From contig JAGOSL010000010.1 of the NCBI GenBank assembly GCA_018062345.1, positions 1-48,197 on the forward strand: 48,197 bases of DNA, read 5' to 3'. Numbering within the stretch: the stretch's first letter is position 1; the number at the start of each line of letters is the position of its first letter. The DNA is from Pseudomonadota bacterium (GTDB lineage Bacteria; Pseudomonadota; Alphaproteobacteria; Paracaedibacterales; CAITNM01). The position numbers were made by a program, and so were the translations under genes. The notes under the pieces were generated by a model that saw only the letters and a program-made list of their open reading frames with translations, was not told the origin of the DNA and did not search any database. Positions 1 through 5,904 of this stretch are shown piece after piece.

Positions 1-360
1 AGCATCGATTTGTATTCAACCCATGTGCCAACTTCGTTCGCTGACTCCATCCGTATTGGTGCAGCAACCGGTATTAATACGGCAAGCATAACAACCCCAT
101 CGTTGATGATGCACATGGCGGCAAGCAATGCCATTTTGCAATTGACCGATCGCCAGGGTAAGATGAATGCACGTGAGGTGCTAGACAAAACTTATAAAGC
201 TTACAAAGTTTTAAGAGGTGTTAGATCTGCAACAACCACTGGCGCTTCATCTACCACTTCAGGAAGGATAACGGCGACAGAAGCGCTTATCAAAGGGTTT
301 AAAGAGACGTATGGACTTGATGAAGAAGAAAAAAATTCTGATGCAAAATCTTCCTCCAGC
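1..360 (+). repeat. Toxin constant-region repeat, copy A
   Basis: This segment matches 1357-1716 at an offset of 1356 with only scattered mismatches, for example at 38-47 and around 165-190. Its first part also matches 2667-2783. Similarity falls off right after a run of serine codons at 349-360, where the linkers and tips begin to differ. It extends to the window edge, so its true 5' limit is unknown. Confidence 0.95.
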
Positions 361-705
361 AGTGCCACCACCGGCGGCCCTATGGGTGATCCTGATGATG
401 AAGAGGGGAAAAAGAAATCAGGGGAGAAGCAATATGAAATACCAGAATCTCAAGAAGGTCTCCAAAAATTTATCGAAGAAGCAGAAAGAGCTGGTTCAGG
501 ATTAAAATCAGACCCTTTCCACAGAGCAAGTACTTTTGGTGGTCAACCTCAGGCTCAAATTGAAGTGCAAAAGATTGTAGGTGGAGATGGACAATCCTAC
601 GTTCGCTTAACTCAGCAAGCAACTCTTAATGATCTTGAAGGTTATTTTGAATACTTAGTGAATAGTGAAGGTCAAATAACCCATCAATTGTTTAAGGTGA
701 AGTGA
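1..705 (+). CDS. 3' end of a polymorphic toxin (CDI/hemagglutinin-like), toxin tip A; 5' end outside window
   Basis: The frame is open from the first base, so this is probably the C-terminal part of a larger secreted toxin rather than a gene starting at the TTG at position 10. Seen: a Ser/Thr/Ala-rich constant segment shared almost base for base with 1357-1716, then a low-complexity Ser/Gly/Asp/Lys linker (about residues 115-140 of the visible part), then a unique tail of about 90 residues ending in a pattern like GYFEYLVN..GQITHQLF. Known: constant region, linker and variable tip followed directly by an immunity gene is the layout of polymorphic toxins. Inference: the tail is toxin tip A, perhaps a nuclease; I cannot name its family. 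The stop TGA overlaps the ATG of the next gene by one base, which suggests translational coupling. Confidence 0.7.
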   Translation, partial: SIDLYSTHVPTSFADSIRIGAATGINTASITTPSLMMHMAASNAILQLTDRQGKMNAREVLDKTYKAYKVLRGVRSATTTGASSTTSGRITATEALIKGFKETYGLDEEEKNSDAKSSSSSATTGGPMGDPDDEEGKKKSGEKQYEIPESQEGLQKFIEEAERAGSGLKSDPFHRASTFGGQPQAQIEVQKIVGGDGQSYVRLTQQATLNDLEGYFEYLVNSEGQITHQLFKVK

Positions 706-1166
706 TGTTTGAAGAAGTCAAAGAACTTAGAAAAATTAATATTGATTTTCTAAAATCATACAAACCAAGCTATAGAGCGTTACTTAACTTGTACCGTATT
801 AAGCTTTTAAATTCTGATGTTGTAAAAGACTACTTGGCATTTTTATTAGAGTTAAACAAAGAGCAGGAAGATATTGTTATTGCTGTTCTAATATCAGAAA
901 ATGAAAAATCTTTTGAATATTATCTTGAGAGATTAGAAAGCCAAGAACAAAGCCATGCAAAACATGAATCTATTTGGTTAATATTGAAATGGCTTCAAAC
1001 GAAATCACTTCTACCCAGAGGATTTGACCTAGTGGAATTATGCAATGATTTGGTTGTGTATTTTCAATTTCCTGAATTAGAAAAAAAAGTATTATACAAA
1101 TCCCTTAGTGACTGGCGCCTTCTAGAGCGAGAAATTTTGACTTATTTAGACGAGCATCATAATTGA
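705..1166 (+). CDS. Candidate immunity protein for toxin tip A
   Basis: A 153-residue cytoplasmic protein (154 if the GTG at 702 is used), highly charged and mostly helical by eye, without signal peptide or membrane segment. I prefer the ATG at 705 because it forms a TGATG junction with the toxin stop, typical of coupled toxin-immunity pairs. It is more AT-rich than the housekeeping genes of the window. I do not recognise the family; the immunity role is inferred only from position, size and composition. It is followed closely by a strong hairpin terminator, which ends the toxin operon here. It is not visibly related to the second candidate immunity protein at 2072-2590, as expected when each neutralises a different tip. 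Confidence 0.65.
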   Translation: MFEEVKELRKINIDFLKSYKPSYRALLNLYRIKLLNSDVVKDYLAFLLELNKEQEDIVIAVLISENEKSFEYYLERLESQEQSHAKHESIWLILKWLQTKSLLPRGFDLVELCNDLVVYFQFPELEKKVLYKSLSDWRLLEREILTYLDEHHN

Positions 1167-1192
1167 GTATTTTTCTATTTTTTTTCTTCCTA

Positions 1193-1219
1193 GGGTGGCT
1201 GTTGTGCCACCCATTTTTG
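1193..1219 (+). terminator. Rho-independent terminator after the first toxin/immunity pair
   Basis: A perfect 7-bp stem, GGGTGGC at 1193-1199 and GCCACCC at 1206-1212, has a 6-base loop and is followed by ATTTTTG. It lies 26 bp after the immunity stop and before the orphan cassette, so it should limit read-through into that cassette. Confidence 0.75.
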
Positions 1220-1266
1220 TATGTTGACCTGCCTTATCAAACCGCAGTGATGCCACCAACATTGGT

Positions 1267-2013
1267 ATGGACCTCACGCTTAGTTCAACAATGGGTAGCA
1301 TGAACCTGGGCTCTACCACCATGGGGTTCAATTACAAGACTGGTGATAGCGGTCGGAGCATCGATTTGTATTCAACCCATGTGCCAACCTCTTTTTCTGA
1401 TTCCATCCGTATTGGTGCAGCAACCGGTATTAATACGGCAAGCATAACAACCCCATCGCTGATGATGCACATGGCGGCAAGCAATGCCATTTTGCAATTG
1501 ACCGATCGCCAGGGTAAGATGAACGTGGGCACGGTGCTAGACAAAGCTTATAAAGCTTACAAAGTTTTAAGAGGTGTTAGATCTGCAACAACCACTGGCG
1601 CTTCATCTACCACTTCAGGAAGGATAACGGCGACAGAAGCGCTTATCAAAGGGTTTAAAGAGACGTATGGACTTGATGAAGAAGAAAAAAATTCTGATGC
1701 AAAATCTTCCTCCAGCGACACTAACACTGGTGGTGGTATGGGTGAGGATCCGAAGGATGAAGAGGAAAAAAAGAAGGGGTACAAGAAAAGTAATTTTGAA
1801 AAAGGTGACAAAATCGATATTGAAAGATTTTCAAACCGCATTTCTCAGTCTGGAGGTCCAAAACTCGAAGATCCTAAAACAGGAGAATATCTTGTAAAGG
1901 ATTTCGCAGCTAATTCAGGAAGGGAACATGGAGGTAGCTATTGGAAGTTATGCAACAGGCAAGGAGAAAGGATAGCCACTTTTGCAGAAGATGGAACATT
2001 CTTAAGAAAATAA
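1267..2013 (+). CDS. Orphan polymorphic-toxin C-terminal cassette, toxin tip B
   Basis: A 248-residue open frame. It starts with repeat-like Ser/Thr/Gly sequence, continues through the same constant segment as copy A (residues about 31-150) and an acidic/lysine linker, and ends in an unrelated tip of about 75 residues that closes with a GGSYWKL...GERIATF..DG pattern. Known: many polymorphic toxins end in a short tip with a similar Gly-Gly-x-x-Trp-Lys-Leu and Gly-x-x-Ile/Val-Ala-Thr pattern; a relation to such RNase-type tips (Ntox21-like) is possible but unproven. There is no Shine-Dalgarno before the ATG at 1267; the frame is open upstream only to a TGA at 1225-1227, and a terminator precedes it. 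Inference: this is a silent orphan cassette that could recombine into the full-length gene through the constant segment. Confidence 0.6.
   Translation: MDLTLSSTMGSMNLGSTTMGFNYKTGDSGRSIDLYSTHVPTSFSDSIRIGAATGINTASITTPSLMMHMAASNAILQLTDRQGKMNVGTVLDKAYKAYKVLRGVRSATTTGASSTTSGRITATEALIKGFKETYGLDEEEKNSDAKSSSSDTNTGGGMGEDPKDEEEKKKGYKKSNFEKGDKIDIERFSNRISQSGGPKLEDPKTGEYLVKDFAANSGREHGGSYWKLCNRQGERIATFAEDGTFLRK
1323..1716 (+). repeat. Toxin constant-region repeat, copy B
   Basis: 1357-1716 aligns with 1-360 and 1323-1473 aligns with 2633-2783 (offset 1310). Differences cluster at 1386-1400 and 1520-1545. It is the longest visible copy and shows that the constant segment continues 5' of the point where copy A is cut by the window edge. 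Confidence 0.95.
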
Positions 2014-2071
2014 ATAAGTTTTACTTTATACCAACATATGCAGGCTTGATTTTTTAGAAAGGTAGGAAAAA

Positions 2072-2590
2072 GTGTTATTAGAAGAAAATACTCAAGAATT
2101 TTTAAATAATACATTTCCATGTCTTAATACTCCTATACTTTTTGAAGAAGAAAAAATGCATATGTTGAAAAAAAATTATGATACTGCATTTATATCAGCT
2201 TTTAATCATTGGTTAACAGCTGAAGAATGCGACCAAGTGACTATGTGTTTTTCTGCATTCAAAGAAAATAATGATTCCTCTTATTTAGAAAGAGAAAAAA
2301 GATTTTTAGAATTTTATGAGGCATTATTTTCTATGGGGGTATATTTTTGGGAGGAAAACAAGAATTTTACAAAAGTATATTTCAATAAATTTAATTCAAA
2401 AAAGGAATATCTTGATGCTTGCTCTAACTCCGTACGAGAAAAGAAATTTTTAAATATATGTGTACCTAAACTCCAAACTGTGATTTGTGGAGGTTTCGAC
2501 TTAACTCAAAAGATTTTAATGAGGAAAGGAAAAGGAGATAATGGTCTAGAAAAAATAGTTGAGGATAAGGGTTTGTACATGTTGCAGTAA
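2072..2590 (+). CDS. Candidate immunity protein for toxin tip B
   Basis: A 172-residue cytoplasmic protein that starts at GTG 2072 behind a good ribosome-binding site (GGTAGGA at 2061-2067). It is very AT-rich, rich in Lys, Glu, Asn and Phe, and has no signal peptide or membrane helix. The family is not recognised. It lies 58 bp after an orphan toxin tip and has its own ribosome site, so it could be translated even if the tip is silent; carrying a spare immunity gene would protect against siblings that deploy that tip. The immunity assignment is contextual. It could equally be an unrelated cargo gene of the cassette array. Confidence 0.6.
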   Translation: MLLEENTQEFLNNTFPCLNTPILFEEEKMHMLKKNYDTAFISAFNHWLTAEECDQVTMCFSAFKENNDSSYLEREKRFLEFYEALFSMGVYFWEENKNFTKVYFNKFNSKKEYLDACSNSVREKKFLNICVPKLQTVICGGFDLTQKILMRKGKGDNGLEKIVEDKGLYMLQ

Positions 2591-2632
2591 ATATTAATGT
2601 TGGCAAAAATTAAAGAATAAAAAGAACAGGAA

Positions 2633-2783
2633 GGGGTTTAATTATAAGACTGGTGATAGCGGTCGGAGCATCGATTTGTATTCAACCCATGTGCCAACTT
2701 CGTTCGCTGATTCCATCCGTATTGGTGCAGCAACCGGTATTAATACGGCAAGCATAACAACCCCATCGTTGATGATGCACATG
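2633..2783 (+). pseudogene. Truncated third copy (C) of the toxin constant segment
   Basis: 151 bp align with 1323-1473, starting mid-codon context with no upstream start and ending abruptly after ATGCACATGG at 2775-2784. The sequence then changes to unrelated AT-rich DNA leading to tRNA-Ser. No linker, toxin tip or immunity gene follows. It resembles copy A more than B in the CGTTCGCTGA stretch at 2700-2709. Interpreted as the remnant of another cassette lost by deletion. Confidence 0.85.
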
Positions 2784-2857
2784 GTCTTAAATAACAGAAA
2801 GCATTGTTCTAAGACTCTTGTCGCAAAAAATAAAATAAAGTAGTCTTGAGTTTCCCA

Positions 2858-2947
2858 GGAGAGGTGGCCGAGCGGTTGAAGGCGCACGATTGGAATTCGT
2901 GTATGCGCGAAAGCGTATCGAGGGTTCGAATCCCTTCCTCTCCGCCA
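2858..2947 (+). tRNA. tRNA-Ser (anticodon GGA)
   Basis: 90 nt with acceptor stem GGAGAGG (2858-2864) pairing with CCTCTCC (2937-2943), G discriminator at 2944 and encoded CCA at 2945-2947. The anticodon stem CACGA/TCGTG (2885-2889, 2897-2901) encloses a 7-base loop with GGA at 2892-2894. A long variable arm closed by a GAAA loop marks it as a class II tRNA, and the T loop TTCGAAT is canonical. It decodes UCC/UCU. The toxin-cassette array stops 74 bp upstream. Confidence 0.97.
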
Positions 2948-2964
2948 TTCAAAAGGAAATTTCC

Positions 2965-3801
2965 GTGAAAAATCTTATCAAACTTCTTATTTTTATAAAC
3001 ATATTTGCAAATATCTCCGCGGCCAGTGAAAGCCTTTCATCGGAAGCATTAGGAAGACGATATGTTGCTTTTATGCAAAGTCTGGGAGAAGAGGGTGCAA
3101 CCACTTATGAATCTCAAGCTCCAGAAATTTTTGCGGAACAAGTTTCAAAAATTGTGAATGATAGACAAATTATTACCACTCGCACTGAATTGCTTGCACA
3201 ATTACAAAGCGCCCGAGAAATAGCTTATCCTTGCACTTTTACAATTCAAAAAATATTCTGCGATGTAGCCAAAAAAGCCTGCACTATCCATTTCACTTGG
3301 AATTCTGAAAAACTGGGATTACACAAAACAGTTGTTTCCTTGAATTTTGACGAAAATAATTTAATTACAGAAATTGATGAAGTCTATAATGCTGCGGGAA
3401 TACACTTAATTAATCCTAAAAAACCTATAGCAGAATTAGCAACAGCATATAATGAATTTCAACATAGTTACGGGCAATCAGAAGAGAAGGATTATCCTGC
3501 AGTTATAGAAAAATTATTCAGTCCTGGGTTTGAAAAAACTGCGAACACCCAAAGATTGGTTAATGGTAGAGATAATTTAGAGCCTCAACTTAGCAGCGTT
3601 AGGGCAGCGGCTGAAGGTTGGAATATTCTAGTAAAGGAAATGATTCCTTCTGCAGATAATAAAAAATGCATCATTTCCTACTCACTCGTTTCAAAAAAAC
3701 TGGGTACTTTTGACATAATTGCTATTTTAACTTCTTCTGATGGAGCCCACATTGATTCAGTTACAGAAGTTTACTCAGTCATAGAAAACGCAAAAGCTTA
3801 A
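2965..3801 (+). CDS. Exported protein with two tandem NTF2/SnoaL-like domains
   Basis: 278 residues from GTG 2965, chosen because AAAGGAAA lies just upstream and the product then starts with a signal peptide (Lys-Asn-Leu, hydrophobic core, ANISAA cleavage region near residue 20). An earlier in-frame GTG would lie inside the tRNA. The mature protein seems to be an internal duplication: each half starts with a helix of the type '[12 protein letters not shown]' or '[12 protein letters not shown]', followed by a RTELLAQL or GRDNLEPQL segment and beta strands ending in 'ITEIDEVY' or 'IDSVTEVY'. This layout is typical of NTF2/SnoaL-like folds, which bind small ligands or are non-catalytic. Function unknown; a periplasmic location is inferred. 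Confidence 0.7.
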   Translation: MKNLIKLLIFINIFANISAASESLSSEALGRRYVAFMQSLGEEGATTYESQAPEIFAEQVSKIVNDRQIITTRTELLAQLQSAREIAYPCTFTIQKIFCDVAKKACTIHFTWNSEKLGLHKTVVSLNFDENNLITEIDEVYNAAGIHLINPKKPIAELATAYNEFQHSYGQSEEKDYPAVIEKLFSPGFEKTANTQRLVNGRDNLEPQLSSVRAAAEGWNILVKEMIPSADNKKCIISYSLVSKKLGTFDIIAILTSSDGAHIDSVTEVYSVIENAKA

Positions 3802-3807
3802 AAATTG

Positions 3808-3845
3808 TTGACAATATTAGTCGATAGGTAGATACATTTTGTATC
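3808..3845 (+). promoter_or_regulatory. Probable promoter with overlapping palindromic operator
   Basis: TTGACA at 3808-3813 is followed 17 bp later by GATACA (weak -10). The -10 lies inside a perfect inverted repeat, GATACA-TTT-TGTATC, at 3831-3845. It sits 30 bp before the methyltransferase start, so a dimeric regulator could block RNA polymerase here. The regulator is unknown. Confidence 0.5.
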
Positions 3846-3874
3846 AGGCTTGAAAAAGATAAGGATGACTTTTT

Positions 3875-4693
3875 ATGAATAAGCTTTTATATCTTGTGCC
3901 GTTTGCACTAATCGGTGGGTATTTTTTCATGAATTCATCTAAAACAAATGTTCCTAAAGTTAACCAAGCAAGGCTTATCTTATCTGATCTGCGTGGAGGT
4001 GATTTTGCCCATGCAGGGGATAAAGAAGCCATCGACATGGTCTTGGCAAAAATACACCAAGATTTCCCCGAGGTTTTAAGCGGAAACTGCCTAGATGTTG
4101 GATGTGGGTTTGGTGGAACAGCCGAGTATCTTGCAAAAAATGGATTCGAACATGTCTTTGGTGTGGATATTGATCCAGCCGTTATCGAGTATGCAAAAGC
4201 AAAATATAGAGGAGTTGAGTTTATAACAGCTGATGCAACTTCCCTAAGCATGAAATTTGAAAAAAACTTTATCTCTTTTGCTTGCTTCTTTAATGTTCTA
4301 TACGCAATAGAGAATAAAGTTTTAGTACTTAAGCAGCTAGCTAAGGTTTCTAAGCCTGGCGCAGTTCTTATGATTTTCGATTATTGCATCACTGATAACA
4401 ACGAACCCCTTCTTGATTTGGCTGGTAAACCCATGCGGCCGATTGAAACAAGAAAAATTAAACGTCAATTGTATGAATCAGGTTGGGAAGTTCTAGAAAT
4501 ACGTGACCTTAGCGGAGCTTTTTTAAGGTGGTATGAACAATTACTTCAAAAATTGGAAGATAAAAAGCAAGGTATAAAAGAACATTTCCTAGAGCAAGAT
4601 ATTGCAAAATTTTCTGCAACTTACCTTCACATATTGCACCAGTTACGCAACAAGTCTTTGGGTGGAATCATGATTTATGCAAAACGTGTGTAA
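3875..4693 (+). CDS. Membrane-anchored class I SAM-dependent methyltransferase
   Basis: 272 residues with an N-terminal hydrophobic segment (about residues 4-19, 'LYLVPFALIGGYFFM') that could be a signal anchor. A methyltransferase core follows: motif I LDVGCGFGG at about residues 74-82, then the acidic end of beta-2 (GVDIDP) and motif VLMIFDYC, where the chain continues to the post-motif region. Such enzymes transfer a methyl group from S-adenosylmethionine; the substrate cannot be read from the sequence. The C-terminal part is richer in Lys and Gln. It lies 5 bp before the acetyltransferase and probably forms a two-gene operon with it, driven by the promoter/palindrome at 3808-3845. Confidence 0.8.
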   Translation: MNKLLYLVPFALIGGYFFMNSSKTNVPKVNQARLILSDLRGGDFAHAGDKEAIDMVLAKIHQDFPEVLSGNCLDVGCGFGGTAEYLAKNGFEHVFGVDIDPAVIEYAKAKYRGVEFITADATSLSMKFEKNFISFACFFNVLYAIENKVLVLKQLAKVSKPGAVLMIFDYCITDNNEPLLDLAGKPMRPIETRKIKRQLYESGWEVLEIRDLSGAFLRWYEQLLQKLEDKKQGIKEHFLEQDIAKFSATYLHILHQLRNKSLGGIMIYAKRV

Positions 4694-4698
4694 TTTGT

Positions 4699-5145
4699 AT
4701 GCAGATTGATTTTAAAATCATTGACCATTCTTCAAAAGACTATGAATCAGTTGTGGCTTTGCGCCAAGAAATTCTGCGTACTCCATTGGGGTTGGTCTTT
4801 ACAAAAGAAGAACTTGAGCGAGAAAAAAATAACATCCAAGTAGCAGGCTTTATAGAAAACGAAGTTGTTGTAACAGCCAGTTTGGCCAAAGAGCAGCCTT
4901 CTTATCGAATGAGATTAGTGGCCGTGAAGGAAAACCTGCAAGGATTGGGTGTGGGGTCAAAATTACTAGATTTTTGTGAAAACTACGCTAGAAAAGCAGG
5001 AGCGTCTTCCATTTATTGCCATGCACGCAATCATGCGGTTTCTTTTTATACAAAAAAAGGATACCTTCCTGAAGGGCAGGACTTTACAGAGGTTGGTATC
5101 ATGCATATCAGAATGCGAAAAAAATTATCTGAATGTCTCAATTAA
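4699..5145 (+). CDS. GNAT-family N-acetyltransferase
   Basis: 148 residues, one GNAT domain. The acetyl-CoA-binding motif A is clear in 'VKENLQGLGVGSKLLDFCENYARKAG' around residues 75-100 (Q/R-x-x-G-x-G/A loop: QGLGVG), and the last strand follows '..HAVSFYTKKGYLPEG'. Similar small proteins (YitI/ElaA-like) acetylate amines; the substrate is unknown. It starts 5 bp after the methyltransferase stop and its 3' end overlaps lolD on the other strand by 21 bp. Confidence 0.85.
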   Translation: MQIDFKIIDHSSKDYESVVALRQEILRTPLGLVFTKEELEREKNNIQVAGFIENEVVVTASLAKEQPSYRMRLVAVKENLQGLGVGSKLLDFCENYARKAGASSIYCHARNHAVSFYTKKGYLPEGQDFTEVGIMHIRMRKKLSECLN

Positions 5146-5799
5146 AGATCCATTTTTAAGTTCAACAAAACGATCCATAGATTTTGCCAAGCCATGATTG
5201 TGTGTTGCAATAATTGCAGCAATTCCTTCGGCCTTAATTATATTGACTAGCATTTGAAAAACTTCTGCAGAAGTGGTTGGGTCCAAATTTCCAGTAGGCT
5301 CATCAGCAAGAAGGATTTTTGGATTGTTTGCCAGCGCTCTGGCAATAGCTACGCGTTGCTGCTCGCCACCAGATAGCTGCTTTGGGCGATGCTCTAAGCG
5401 ATGTCGCAACCCTAAACCTTCCAACAAGTCAATAGCTCTTTTCTTTGCAGCCCTACTATCAACACCAGCAATTAACTGTGGCAACATAACGTTTTCTAGG
5501 GCGCTAAACTCAGGCAATAAATGGTGAAACTGATAAACAAACCCATAAGTGTGACGCCGTAAAATTGTGCGCTGCTCGTCATTCATTGCTTTGGTTGACC
5601 TTCCCAAAATCTGAATATCGCCAGCCTGAAGTTGCTCTAACAAGCCAACAAGCTGCAAAAACGTTGTTTTCCCGGCACCGCTGTTTCCTACCAATGCAAC
5701 AATTTGCCCGGCATCAATATTCAAAGAGCAGTCATTAAAAATACTTAAAGTGTTATCACCTTGCGTATAAAAGTGCGAAATATTCAAAATTGAGAGCAT
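5125..5799 (-). CDS. lolD: Lipoprotein-releasing ABC transporter ATP-binding subunit LolD
   Basis: 224 residues, the usual LolD length. Walker A GNSGAGKTT at 38-46, signature LSGGEQQ at 142-148, Walker B LLADEPTGNLD at about 163-173 and the LolD/MacB-type 'TGNLDP' and 'ATHN' (H-loop) are all present. With LolC/E in the inner membrane it extracts outer-membrane lipoproteins and hands them to LolA. The partner permease gene is at 33350-34585, 28 kb away, whereas in most alphaproteobacteria lolC and lolD are adjacent. FtsE or MacB-type ATPases are close relatives, but sequence and length favour LolD. Confidence 0.85.
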   Translation of the reverse strand: MLSILNISHFYTQGDNTLSIFNDCSLNIDAGQIVALVGNSGAGKTTFLQLVGLLEQLQAGDIQILGRSTKAMNDEQRTILRRHTYGFVYQFHHLLPEFSALENVMLPQLIAGVDSRAAKKRAIDLLEGLGLRHRLEHRPKQLSGGEQQRVAIARALANNPKILLADEPTGNLDPTTSAEVFQMLVNIIKAEGIAAIIATHNHGLAKSMDRFVELKNGSLIETFR

Positions 5800-5825
5800 A
5801 TGTTAAAAAAAATGATACTTCTACA

Positions 5826-5858
5826 TTGACTATTTGTACAAATTTTAGTATATGTCAA
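5826..5858 (+). promoter_or_regulatory. Sigma-70-type promoter with a palindrome in the spacer
   Basis: TTGACT (5826-5831), 17-bp spacer, TATATG (5849-5854). The spacer contains a perfect 12-bp palindrome ATTTGTACAAAT at 5832-5843, and TTGAC/GTCAA form a wider inverted repeat (5826-5830, 5854-5858). It probably drives the exported protein gene at 5905; the palindrome may be a repressor site, possibly also affecting lolD on the other side. Confidence 0.55.
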
Positions 5859-5904
5859 CCGTGCAAGAAGCAGAAAATAATAAATATCAGGAAGAGGTTT
5901 TAAA

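Noticed and set aside
1332..1841. Long reading frames antisense to the toxin cassette
   Set aside because: They mirror the repetitive Ser/Thr-rich coding strand, have no ribosome site, and the plus-strand frame is continuous across repeat copies.
2642..2887. Minus-strand frame over the truncated repeat and tRNA
   Set aside because: It runs through tRNA-Ser and the remnant copy, so it is a by-product of the repeat sequence.
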